Notes: generated by a model not told the origin, from the letters alone. A stretch of 44,103 nt of DNA from Polaromonas sp. YR568 (GCA_945860515.1 CAMARI010000004.1:1-44103); one strand, 5' to 3'; positions 23,692 to 31,672 are shown, counted from the stretch's first letter. Program-made: numbers and translations.

Positions 23692-26244
23692 GTGAAAAGC
23701 TTGCTGGCTGACGCCGACGCCGCATACGGAAGGGGCGACTTCGCCAACGCCCTGCGGATTTCGCGGCCGCTGGCAGCTTTGGACTTTGCCGCTGCCCAAA
23801 ACAATCTGGGATTTATGTATGCCAATGGTCAAGGCGTCACGCAAGACTATGCCGAAGCCTTGAAATGGTACCAATTGGCCGCGGCTCAAAACTACGCACC
23901 GGCCCAGTACAACTTGGGCTTCATGTACAACAACGGGCAAGGCGTCGCCCAGAACAATGAGAAGGCGCTCGAACTGTACTTGCAGGCTGCCGAGCAAGGC
24001 TTGCCCGATGTGCAGACCAATCTGGCGTTTATGTACAGCAACGGACAGGGGGTAGAGAAAGATTTAGCCAAGGCGGCGCACTGGTTTGAGCGCGCAGCGG
24101 TGCAAGGTAACGCGACCGCACAATTTAATCTGGCCTGCATGTATTTGGACGGCGATGGCCTTCAAGCCAATGCCAAAACGGCTCGCAATTGGTTTGAGTC
24201 TGCGGCTGCTCAGGGTCACAGCTACGCCCAATTTAGCCTGGGCTCAATGCTGTCTCAGGGACGCGGCGTCCCGCAAGACCAGGCACTTGCTTGTAAGTGG
24301 TATCAATTGGCCGCCGACCAAGGTGATGCACCGGCCCAGTACAACTTGGCTTTAATGCTCGGGCAGGGTCAAGGCGCGGCCCAAGATGAGTATGAAGCGT
24401 TCAAGTATTTCAAGCTGGCGGCGGCTCAAGGGCATGTTGACTCACACTACAACTTAGCTGTGATGTGCGCGCAAGGCAGAGGACGGTCCGACACCACAGA
24501 GCCGGACATGGCAAAAGCCATCGAACACTACCGTTTCGCCGCTGCGCTCAACCATCCAGCAGCCCAGTTCAATCTAGGGATCATGTTTGCCAATGGCCAC
24601 GGCGTGGCCCAAGATTTGGCGCAAGCCTTCCAGTGGTACCAGATGGCCGCTGATCAAGGCCTGGCTGTCGCCCAATTCCAACTTGCCACCCTTTACCAAA
24701 CCGGCCAAGGTGTCGCCGTTAATCCTGAACAAGCCATCCATTGGTTACAGTTGGCCGCACAGCAACAGCATCCGCAGGCGCTTTGCAATTTGGGACTTCT
24801 CTACAGCGCTGGTCTGGGCCTAGCCCAAAGCGACCTTCTGGCCAGCCATTGTTACCAACAGGCTGCAGCGCGGGGCGATTCACTGGCTCAATACAACCTT
24901 GGCTTGATGGCGCTTGTTGGTCAGGACGATGAGCCACCCCCTACGCAAGCCATGGTCTGGTTTGAAAAGGCGGCTCAACAAGGACTGGCACTGGCCCAAT
25001 TTAATCTGGCAGTGGGTTTGAGTTTTGGCCAAGACCGAGAACTTGCCAAAAGTTGGTTTAAAGCTGCTGCTGATCAAGGTTTGAGTGAAGCGCTTTTCAA
25101 CCTGGCCGTGATGCAAACCCAAGATGCCAAGCAGCTTGACGGGGGCGACCCTCCTTCGCCAGATGCGATCGGCGATGCGCTGCGTCAAGCACGCCAGCTC
25201 TACCAGAGCAGCGCCGACCTTGGCGACTCGGCAGCCATGCACAACCTCGGCGTGATGTACGCACTCGGACAGGACGCACCACAGAACCTGCAACAAGCCG
25301 CTGGCTGCTACGAATCAGCAGCAGCACAAGGCTGTGCAGCGGCCCAATATGCGCTGGCCACGATGCTGGCCTCAGGCGAAGGCATTGAGGCCGATGAGGT
25401 TCGCTCAGACCAGTTGTTCGAGTTAGCCGCGGCACAAGGCCACCTTGAAGCGCGACTGCAAGTTTTGCGGTCGCAAACACGCACAGCAAAAGCCAAACCG
25501 GAGGGCACAGAACTGAATGCTGCCTACCTCCTGGCAGCCAACAGGGGCGATCCAAGCGCCCAATTCAACCTGGCGCTCATTTATGAAAGTGGTCAGGCAG
25601 GCGCGCCCGATGCGGTTCAGGCCGCCCATTGGTACAAGCAAGCGGCGGATGCCGGTTTTGCTTTAGCCCAATTCAACTTGGGGGTGATGTTGGCAAACCG
25701 ACAAGTCCCCTGCACCGACGATCGCGAAGTCCTGCATTGGTACCAGGCGGCTGCAGACCAAAACCAGCCAGACGCTCTTTTTGGCTTGGGACTGCTGTAT
25801 TTCCACGGGCGTGCTGTACCCCAAGACATGACGCGAGCTTTTCAGTGTTTTAAAAAGGCAAGTGATCTCGGCCATAGCCGCGCCCAATTCAACCTCGGCT
25901 GGATGCTGGCCGCGGGCCTGGGTAGCGACTCTGACGCAGCCCAGGCACTGCATCAGTTCCGACAGGCTGCGCAACAAGGTGATCCGGCGGCGCTGTACAG
26001 CCTGGGTCGTCTGCATTGGCTGGGTGACGTGCTGGCCCCCGATCCGGCGCAAGCGCTGGATTACTACCAACAGGCCGCAGCCCTGGGTGACACGGCCGCC
26101 CAATTCAATTTGGGCTTTATGCATGCCAATGCACAAGGCACCGATCAAAATTATCAGTTGGCCTTTCAGTACTACCGCTTAGCTGCCGGTGAGGGGTCGG
26201 TACCAGCGTTGGCTCACGAAGCGGCAACACAAGACCAGGCTTGA
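23692..26244 (+). CDS. Large Sel1-like repeat protein SLR2 (about 22 repeats)
   Basis: The 850-residue product is an extended Sel1 solenoid. It has a short capping start (SLLADADAAYGRGDFANALR), then about 22 units of the type AQYNLGFMYNNGQGVAQN. Two irregular stretches break the period: near residues 480-500 (LDGGDPPSPDAIGDALRQAR) and near 590-610. No signal peptide is seen, so a cytoplasmic scaffold is likely. The start is GTG without a clear ribosome site. The same frame stays open upstream to a TGA at 23587, and that stretch also looks coding, so the true N-terminus is uncertain. It ends 40 nt before the sigma28-type promoter of flgP. Confidence 0.88.
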   Translation: MKSLLADADAAYGRGDFANALRISRPLAALDFAAAQNNLGFMYANGQGVTQDYAEALKWYQLAAAQNYAPAQYNLGFMYNNGQGVAQNNEKALELYLQAAEQGLPDVQTNLAFMYSNGQGVEKDLAKAAHWFERAAVQGNATAQFNLACMYLDGDGLQANAKTARNWFESAAAQGHSYAQFSLGSMLSQGRGVPQDQALACKWYQLAADQGDAPAQYNLALMLGQGQGAAQDEYEAFKYFKLAAAQGHVDSHYNLAVMCAQGRGRSDTTEPDMAKAIEHYRFAAALNHPAAQFNLGIMFANGHGVAQDLAQAFQWYQMAADQGLAVAQFQLATLYQTGQGVAVNPEQAIHWLQLAAQQQHPQALCNLGLLYSAGLGLAQSDLLASHCYQQAAARGDSLAQYNLGLMALVGQDDEPPPTQAMVWFEKAAQQGLALAQFNLAVGLSFGQDRELAKSWFKAAADQGLSEALFNLAVMQTQDAKQLDGGDPPSPDAIGDALRQARQLYQSSADLGDSAAMHNLGVMYALGQDAPQNLQQAAGCYESAAAQGCAAAQYALATMLASGEGIEADEVRSDQLFELAAAQGHLEARLQVLRSQTRTAKAKPEGTELNAAYLLAANRGDPSAQFNLALIYESGQAGAPDAVQAAHWYKQAADAGFALAQFNLGVMLANRQVPCTDDREVLHWYQAAADQNQPDALFGLGLLYFHGRAVPQDMTRAFQCFKKASDLGHSRAQFNLGWMLAAGLGSDSDAAQALHQFRQAAQQGDPAALYSLGRLHWLGDVLAPDPAQALDYYQQAAALGDTAAQFNLGFMHANAQGTDQNYQLAFQYYRLAAGEGSVPALAHEAATQDQA

Positions 26245-26284
26245 GGCACAGCCATGGCTATTGCGTCACCTGCATTCAACGCCC

Positions 26285-26311
26285 TCAAGATCCGGCGTTT
26301 GCTGTCGATAT
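26285..26311 (+). promoter_or_regulatory. Sigma28 (FliA) promoter of flgP-flgT operon
   Basis: TCAAGATC, 11 nt, then GTCGATAT closely follows TAAAGTTT-N11-GCCGATAA, with CGATA intact. The predicted transcript start is about 19 nt before the flgP ATG. It separates flgPT from the upstream Sel1 cassette. Confidence 0.65.
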
Positions 26312-26336
26312 AAGCTTCAACAACTTAGGACCAGCG

Positions 26337-26807
26337 ATGAAACGTCTATTCACCATCAGCCTAAGCCTCAGCCTGACACTTGTCATGTTGAGCGCTTGCG
26401 GTTTCTCACCCCTGACTGTCAGGATAAATGAAACCCCCCAGAAGCCCATGATCGAGAAGCGAGAAACCCTCACAGCCACTGGCTATGCGGTGATCAGCAT
26501 TCAAAATCATCGAGTACCAGCGCAACAGCGCTTGCTGGCAATCCGTGCAGCCAAGCTCGATGCCTACCGCTCCCTGACAGAACAGGTGTACGGCCTGAAG
26601 CTTGACGCGGCAGCCACGGTAGCCGACATGGTGGTACAAAACGACACTTTTCGCAGCCGCGTCGAAGGCGTCATTTATGGCGCCACTTTGGTGACCATCA
26701 CTCCCACGGGAGATGACACCTATGAAACCACCTTGTCGCTCGACAAAGAGGTGGTTCAGGAGTTGCGTCAGCTTTACTTGGGCCAGATTCTGGCCAAAAA
26801 CAAATAA
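26337..26807 (+). CDS. flgP: Flagellar lipoprotein FlgP (LPP20 family)
   Basis: FlgP is an outer-membrane lipoprotein that forms basal disks or an H-ring-linked ring in Vibrio and Campylobacter. The 156-residue product has a lipoprotein signal with lipobox LSAC, and Cys19 would be lipidated. A compact LPP20-type domain follows (AIRAAKLDAYRSLTEQVYGL, then TVADMVVQNDTFRSRVEGVI and YETTLSLDKEVVQEL). The frame is open 32 codons further upstream. I start at the ATG with AGGA 7 nt upstream and the signal peptide directly behind. flgT follows after about 40 nt. Confidence 0.85.
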   Translation: MKRLFTISLSLSLTLVMLSACGFSPLTVRINETPQKPMIEKRETLTATGYAVISIQNHRVPAQQRLLAIRAAKLDAYRSLTEQVYGLKLDAAATVADMVVQNDTFRSRVEGVIYGATLVTITPTGDDTYETTLSLDKEVVQELRQLYLGQILAKNK

Positions 26808-26846
26808 AGTCAAGCGGCTGTTCCCTTGTGCCTCAGACTGCGATAC

Positions 26847-28067
26847 ATGAACCCTAGCGCCAAACTCCCGGCCCACCGCAAGCTCGCACTCATGCTGAGC
26901 CTGTGCTGGCTCGCTTACTCGGCCAGCGCTGTGGCCCAACCAGTGTCGCCGTCGGACAAATTAGCGGCCATCCGGCACGAACTGGTACAAGCTGCCCTGG
27001 ATGCGCCAACACAGGTGCAAGTGACACAGTGGATCGATGATCAAGGTGTGCTCAGAGAAAGCAGCAGCTTTCGCAGCGGGATGAAGATCCGTGGGGTGCG
27101 CGTGCTGTCTTACGAAAAAAATCTCGAGGGAGAGCTCAGCGCCAAGCTGGATTGGGAAACACCGGCACCGTCCAAGGCCGCCCTTGCAGCAGCTCAAGCC
27201 AGCAAAAATCAGCAGTCAACAAACTGCAAGCGCGCTGAGGCCGGCCACTTGGTTCATGTTGCAGCCTTGAACTGGGACCTGAGCCCACAGTGGAATGTCG
27301 ACGAGCTCCGGCTGCTGATGGAGCTGAGGGCTCAGTTCAGGTCAGACTGGGAACGCAGCAACCCGAACACGACAATATGGCGTCTGTCTGAACCCAAAGC
27401 CGAAGTCCAGCGTTCAAGCTACAACCAGGCTTTGCTGGCATCTGGTGCGGACGACATTCCCTGGCAAATAAATATCTCGGTCACGTCAGTTACCAAGTCA
27501 AAGATCACCGAGCAGTACGCGGCGCATCGACAATTCATGGGGGAAAACGACAGTCCTGTGTTTGAGCCTAACCCGCCGCTGAAGTTACAACTGCACATGA
27601 CCCTCGGCACCCGCCTGCAAAGCAAGCCGGTACTCCAACTGACGGCCCCGATCGAGCTTCAAACCGAGCTGAACAACCTGGAAGCGAGTCGATTGAATCC
27701 CGCGTCAAAGCAGCGGGTGTTCCAGCAAACGCAAAGCTGGGCGAAAGAAATTCAAGAGACTTTGAGCTGCTTGCCGGTTGTGGCACAGGTCACCCAGGCC
27801 GCGCCATCAGAGTTTCGGATCAATGCCGGTGCCGCTTCAGGGGTGAGAGTCGGTGATGAATGGCTGCTCGCTGACGAATACAAGATACCGCAACGCCTGC
27901 TTGAAGCCAACAGCACACTAAGCTCTGTGCTGGCCACAGTGCAACTTGTCGACCAACACCATGCCCTGCTCAGGGTTCAAGCTGGCGCAGCGAAAAATGT
28001 TCAGCGCAACTGGGTTGCCTGGGCCGTAGAGAAAACTGTTACCCCCACAAGAGGAGCCGCACCATGA
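26847..28067 (+). CDS. flgT: Flagellar assembly protein FlgT
   Basis: FlgT builds the H ring around the LP ring in Vibrio and is needed for stator-ring assembly there. The 406-residue product has a signal peptide (HRKLALMLSLCWLAYSASAV, cleavage near AVAQ) and an N-terminal domain of FlgT type (LDAPTQVQVTQWIDDQGVLR). A middle domain is followed by a C-terminal FlgT domain (FRINAGAASGVRVGDEWLLA). An in-frame TTG at 26826 is possible, but the ATG at 26847 gives a better signal peptide. The stop overlaps the next ATG. Similarity is moderate, so the call rests on domains plus the flgP neighbour. Confidence 0.75.
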   Translation: MNPSAKLPAHRKLALMLSLCWLAYSASAVAQPVSPSDKLAAIRHELVQAALDAPTQVQVTQWIDDQGVLRESSSFRSGMKIRGVRVLSYEKNLEGELSAKLDWETPAPSKAALAAAQASKNQQSTNCKRAEAGHLVHVAALNWDLSPQWNVDELRLLMELRAQFRSDWERSNPNTTIWRLSEPKAEVQRSSYNQALLASGADDIPWQINISVTSVTKSKITEQYAAHRQFMGENDSPVFEPNPPLKLQLHMTLGTRLQSKPVLQLTAPIELQTELNNLEASRLNPASKQRVFQQTQSWAKEIQETLSCLPVVAQVTQAAPSEFRINAGAASGVRVGDEWLLADEYKIPQRLLEANSTLSSVLATVQLVDQHHALLRVQAGAAKNVQRNWVAWAVEKTVTPTRGAAP

Positions 28068-28501
28068 TGCTTAGCCCGCGCGCGCATGCCGCTATCCTGC
28101 TTTGCGGAGTTGTCCTCATACCGTGCTGGCCAACCGGTCAAGCGCACGCCGAAACTCAACCCCGTCCGCCCTCAGCCCAGAGCCCCGCGCTGCCAACTCA
28201 ACAACTTCGCACCTACAAGCCCAAGCCAGGCGAGTCACTAGACCGCGTCATTGCCAACACCATGGCCGACAGTCCGTTGAGAATTGAGCTGCTACGCCAA
28301 GCCTATGTTGAATCAAACCCGGGCGCCTTCCTTCAGGGGAAAGCGCCCCAACTACGCAAAAACGTAGCCCTCACTGTCCCCAACCATGAGCAACTGCTGA
28401 AAAGGTTTTTGCCGCCCGTGCCCATTGTCGACGTAGCACAACAACAACCGGCTAGCGGATCAAGCAGCGAGGAACGCCGGCGCTGGGTGCAGTACCCATG
28501 A
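28064..28501 (+). CDS. Secreted FimV/LysM-like protein of flgPT operon
   Basis: The 145-residue product has a signal peptide (AAILLCGVVLIPCWPTGQAH, cleavage near AHA) and a FimV-type LysM-like domain (TYKPKPGESLDRVIANTMAD, then FLQGKAPQLRKNVALTVPN). It ends in RRWVQYP. LysM domains bind peptidoglycan, so it may anchor the FlgP/FlgT structure in the periplasm, which is inference. A strong ribosome site (AGAGGAG) precedes the ATG. The ATG overlaps the flgT stop, and the stop overlaps the fliK2 ATG. It could also be annotated only as hypothetical. Confidence 0.75.
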   Translation: MMLSPRAHAAILLCGVVLIPCWPTGQAHAETQPRPPSAQSPALPTQQLRTYKPKPGESLDRVIANTMADSPLRIELLRQAYVESNPGAFLQGKAPQLRKNVALTVPNHEQLLKRFLPPVPIVDVAQQQPASGSSSEERRRWVQYP

Positions 28502-29640
28502 TTTCCGTCACGGAGAGCGCTGCGCAAGTTCGCGCCAACCCTCTCTTTCCCCAAGGCTCTTCATCACCAAGCCTGGTCGAGGCGATCACGGCGCGCGCGC
28601 TCAACCTCAAAGACGGCCAAGTGGTGCAAGCCCTGGTTCAGACTCAAGGCAATCAATCGACTTTGCTATTGCAGGGGCGCCTGATTGGTATGCCTGGACT
28701 GCCAGATTTGGTCACTGGTCAACGGCTGCGTTTTCAAGCTCAAGTTTTGCCCGACGGAACCGTTTTATTGCACCCCATTCGTGACCAGGGCCTGAACCCC
28801 ATCACGGCCAATGCCATTGCTGCGAACGCTGCAGGTCTGGCGAGCCCCGCGCCGCCAAAACTGCCCGGCACCGAGGGCAGCTTCTCCCACTTGGCCAGTC
28901 TGTTTTACCGTCAGCCAGGTCAGCCTGACCTGCGGCAATTGTTGGCCCCGGGCGGGCTCGACGCCCTGATGGCTAAACTGGCCAAGCCAAGTGACCTCCA
29001 GATGCAGTGGCAGGCCATGCGCCTGCTGCCGGGGCAGCTCAGCCCAGAGGTGATTCGATGGGTGGTGAGCGCGGTCATGGGATCAGAGGCGAGCATCGAC
29101 CGAGCCCGCAAGCCGCATGCAAACGACCCCAAACAACTGCTCTATCAATTGTTGGCCGCTTTAGCCGATAGCTCGGGAGAGCACGACACCGACGTACAGC
29201 AGATCAAGCGTGCCATTGCTGACCTTGATTCGGCACAACTGAGCGCACTTCAGGCACAGCGCGCGGGTGAAATGGCGATCACCGTGCAGTTGCCCATGGC
29301 CCAAGAGCCGCCAGTCGAGATAGCGTTTGAACGAAAACTGGCAACTGGCGAGGCATCTGCAGTGCTCAGTGTCAGTATTCACACCCGCAGCGAGGATTTC
29401 GGCGAACTTTGGCTCAAGGCTGAGCTGCGTGAATCCAACCAGATTGATCTGGTCATGTGGGCTGTGCGCGATTGGGTCGTCGCCCATGCCAAAAGCAGGG
29501 TTGCTGCACTCCAGCAGCAATTGCAAGATGCTGGCTTATTGATGCGTTCGTTTCAAGCGCATGTTGGAGCCCGCCCAGCGCCAGTAGCCACTGCGCCGAT
29601 GATGGCGGCACCTGGTGTGGTTCTCGATTACCGGGTATGA
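28498..29640 (+). CDS. Second FliK-like protein (Flg_hook C-terminal domain)
   Basis: The 380-residue protein has an N-terminal part with a beta-rich segment (ALVQTQGNQSTLLLQGRLIG, then LVTGQRLRFQAQVLPDGTVL). Its C-terminal domain resembles the FliK switch domain (SVSIHTRSEDFGELWLKAEL, then VRDWVVAHAKSRVAALQQQL). The RLRPE-LG core of true FliK is not conserved. It is coupled by ATGA to genes on both sides, and the next gene encodes a FlhB C-terminal domain. The pair mirrors FliK/FlhB. Its substrate or signal is unknown. Confidence 0.75.
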   Translation: MISVTESAAQVRANPLFPQGSSSPSLVEAITARALNLKDGQVVQALVQTQGNQSTLLLQGRLIGMPGLPDLVTGQRLRFQAQVLPDGTVLLHPIRDQGLNPITANAIAANAAGLASPAPPKLPGTEGSFSHLASLFYRQPGQPDLRQLLAPGGLDALMAKLAKPSDLQMQWQAMRLLPGQLSPEVIRWVVSAVMGSEASIDRARKPHANDPKQLLYQLLAALADSSGEHDTDVQQIKRAIADLDSAQLSALQAQRAGEMAITVQLPMAQEPPVEIAFERKLATGEASAVLSVSIHTRSEDFGELWLKAELRESNQIDLVMWAVRDWVVAHAKSRVAALQQQLQDAGLLMRSFQAHVGARPAPVATAPMMAAPGVVLDYRV

Positions 29641-29948
29641 CGCTGCCTCGCCAAGCTGTGGCCATCGAATATGGCCACAACATCACCCCCATCGTGAGCG
29701 CCAAAGCGGAGGGAGACCTTGCACTCGACATGATTGCCGAGGCCCGTCGGCACGGCGTCTTGATCACTGAAGATCCCGAACTGCTGGCACAGTTAACTCA
29801 ACTTCAAGTTGACCAAGAAATCCCGCCCGAGCTTTACCGCACCGTCTCAGTTATCTTGACGTGGGTTTATTGGTTGAAAAATATGCGCCCAGGCGATGAG
29901 AAATTGACACCCAAAAACAAGACCGATGAGGCTCAAGCATCGCTGTAA
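29637..29948 (+). CDS. flhX: FlhB C-terminal domain protein FlhX
   Basis: The 103-residue product matches only the part of FlhB after the NPTH cleavage site. It starts with RQAVAIEYG in place of the FlhB sequence after NPxH, then PIVSAKAEGDLALDMIAEAR, the conserved ITEDPELL (like EDPPLA) and EIPPELYRTVSVILTWVYWL. In other bacteria such FlhX proteins can partly replace the cleaved FlhB C-terminal fragment. The ATG at 29637 overlaps the stop of fliK2. The stop overlaps flgN convergently by 16 nt. Confidence 0.88.
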   Translation: MTLPRQAVAIEYGHNITPIVSAKAEGDLALDMIAEARRHGVLITEDPELLAQLTQLQVDQEIPPELYRTVSVILTWVYWLKNMRPGDEKLTPKNKTDEAQASL

Positions 29949-30373
29949 GAGGTATTGCGGGAAAATTGAGCGATGTAGCCCAGTCGGTTATAAGTTTCTA
30001 CCGGGGTGGACAAATCTGGCGAGCGCAGACTCTGCAAGGTGCCGCGGATCGCCTCCAGCTGACGACTCATCAGCAGGGCGTTGCGCCTGTGGAGACTTTG
30101 GCATGATCCCATGGTTTCCCGGAAACTTTGCCATTCGTCCCGTGTTTGTAAATCCTCGACCGTATCCGCCAGCCGCTTGATTTCTATCATCAGCTCGTTT
30201 TTAACCGGCTGCAACTGCTCAAACTGATCAATTTCTTGATTGCGCAAAGCCTGAAACTCCAGCTCCAGCATATTAGACAGCTGGCCGGCCAGTTTTGTAG
30301 CCTGATCAATAGCGTCGGTCAAGTGCCACTCAATCGCTGATAAGTTGTTCCAGCGCAACAAAACTCTCGGCAA
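29933..30373 (-). CDS. flgN: Flagellar export chaperone FlgN
   Basis: FlgN is the cytoplasmic chaperone for hook-filament junction proteins FlgK and FlgL. The 146-residue helical product fits FlgN (LSNMLELEFQALRNQEIDQF, then QLQPVKNELMIEIKRLADTV and YNRLGYIAQF near the end). The only in-frame ATG (30371-30373) overlaps flgM by 44 nt. A TTG at about 30316-30318, behind a weak GATTGAG, would give a more typical family N-terminus. The start is therefore uncertain. It follows flgM as in most flagellar loci. Confidence 0.8.
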   Translation of the reverse strand: MPRVLLRWNNLSAIEWHLTDAIDQATKLAGQLSNMLELEFQALRNQEIDQFEQLQPVKNELMIEIKRLADTVEDLQTRDEWQSFRETMGSCQSLHRRNALLMSRQLEAIRGTLQSLRSPDLSTPVETYNRLGYIAQFSRNTSYSDA

Positions 30374-30656
30374 TCCGCCTGGGGTTCAGCGGGTATTGTC
30401 CGTTTTGAATCGCTTCCTTGATCGCGTCGACTTTGGCCCGATCAAAATCAGGCTCCTCTTTCAGACGCTTTTGCACTTCGGTAAAACCAACGCTTGGCGC
30501 TTCGCGAGCTTCTGCGGCAGCTCTGCGGGCATTGATTTCAGTTTCGGACGGGGGAGACGACGGCACAGCCTCCGCTTTACCGCCTTTGTCCAAAACTTTA
30601 CGAGCGACAGAGGCGATTTGCGCCTGTCCAGCCGGGTTAACAATAGGATCGGTCAT
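30330..30656 (-). CDS. flgM: Anti-sigma28 factor FlgM
   Basis: FlgM binds FliA and is exported when the hook is complete, releasing late transcription. The 108 residues have a disordered, Pro/Ser/Ala-rich N-terminal half (VPSSPPSETEINARRAAAEA) and the conserved FliA-binding C-terminus (DFDRAKVDAIKEAIQNGQYP, then LNPRRIAESFVALE). A sigma28-type promoter is at 30705-30731, which gives the usual feedback loop. Confidence 0.93.
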   Translation of the reverse strand: MTDPIVNPAGQAQIASVARKVLDKGGKAEAVPSSPPSETEINARRAAAEAREAPSVGFTEVQKRLKEEPDFDRAKVDAIKEAIQNGQYPLNPRRIAESFVALEQLISD

Positions 30657-30704
30657 ATTGAACTCACTTTACTATCACGGGTAAAAATTGTTTTCACTTG
30701 GGAT

Positions 30705-30731
30705 GTATCGAACGCAACACGGCAAACTTGA
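30705..30731 (-). promoter_or_regulatory. Sigma28 (FliA) promoter of flgM-flgN
   Basis: On the minus strand TCAAGTTT, 11 nt, TTCGATAC matches TAAAGTTT-N11-GCCGATAA at 7 of 8 and 5 of 8 positions. The transcript start would be about 40 nt before the flgM ATG. Confidence 0.65.
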
Positions 30732-30751
30732 GGCCTGACTCAAAAAAAATT

Positions 30752-31672
30752 TCACAAACCACGCGCCGCATTCGGTCCCGTCACCACACCTGTCAGGAGT
30801 CGGCCCGAATCAGCATTTTTTAAGCGCACTTGATCACCCATTTTTCCATCCTGCAAGGCTTCAACCCTCGCCGTGATGGCAAAACCACCGGGTGAGCCCA
30901 CGCTCAACAGAATCATCTGTCCTTGTTTGACCAATACTGTCCGGCGCACATCGTAGCTACGCAGGGGGGTGCCGGCGGGCACGTCTCGAACCATTTCACC
31001 ATTTTCCAAGTCCTTGAGCGAGGTCACGACCTGGCTGTCGAGGCCTTTACCCGAATGCATGACCACGGACAATAAATCGGGCGTGATGACGGTACCTACC
31101 CGTAGCAAAGAATTGCCCACCACCACTTTTTGACTGACGACACCCAGACTGGCGCTGGCACCGGCACTGGCACTGGCACTGGCACTGGCGCTTGGGCTTG
31201 GGCTGGCGTTGGCGCTTGGGCTGGCGTTGGCGTTAGCGCCGGCGTTGGGGCTAGCGTTGGCGTTGGGGCTAGCGTTGGCGTTGGGGCTGGGGCTGGCAGG
31301 CATGGAAGTCACAGACTTCACGCTGTCCAGCACTGGATTGAGGCCGGGCGTGAACACGAGCCGCAAGTAAAGCTGCCAATTGACTGAACCCAGACAGCGC
31401 ACCCGCACTGTTTCGCGCGAGGCAAAGGGCAGATCCATCAGCAAGGCACGGTCACAGGTTTGTAATTGGACTCGGCTGTCCATCGGGGCAAAACTAAATT
31501 GCTCGGGTGTCAACTGCTGAGTCTGCTGAACCCATTTTCCAACTTCAGTGAGCAAGCTGGCCTGCCCGACCGGAGCTTGCGCGTGAGCCGAAGCCGCACC
31601 CAACAGCAAGCCCGTCAGCAAGTACGACAAAGTTTGCCGGACGCAGCGCGGTCCAAGGTCAAACCTGCGCAA
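30752..31672 (-). CDS. flgA: P-ring assembly chaperone FlgA
   Basis: FlgA is the periplasmic chaperone for FlgI. The product has a signal peptide (VRQTLSYLLTGLLLGAASAH, cleavage near AHA), an N-terminal domain (LTPEQFSFAPMDSRVQLQTC), a low-complexity insert and the C-terminal SAF domain (VVVGNSLLRVGTVITPDLLS, VRDVPAGTPLRSYDVRRTVL and VKQGQMILLSVGSPGGFAIT). The frame is open to 31840, but the sigma54 promoter at 31759-31774 places the transcript start near 31748, so the ATGs at 31751-31753 and upstream cannot be used. I chose the TTG at 31670-31672 (306 residues), which gives a normal signal peptide; its ribosome site is poor. Confidence 0.88.
   Translation of the reverse strand: MRRFDLGPRCVRQTLSYLLTGLLLGAASAHAQAPVGQASLLTEVGKWVQQTQQLTPEQFSFAPMDSRVQLQTCDRALLMDLPFASRETVRVRCLGSVNWQLYLRLVFTPGLNPVLDSVKSVTSMPASPSPNANASPNANASPNAGANANASPSANASPSPSASASASASAGASASLGVVSQKVVVGNSLLRVGTVITPDLLSVVMHSGKGLDSQVVTSLKDLENGEMVRDVPAGTPLRSYDVRRTVLVKQGQMILLSVGSPGGFAITARVEALQDGKMGDQVRLKNADSGRLLTGVVTGPNAARGL
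31146..31302 (-). repeat. Low-complexity repeat in flgA (Ser/Ala/Pro/Asn linker)
   Basis: Short 6- and 12-bp units encode SA, SP and NANASP-type repeats. They form a linker of about 50 residues between the N-terminal part and the SAF domain. All units keep the frame. FlgA proteins normally have no such linker. Confidence 0.85.
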
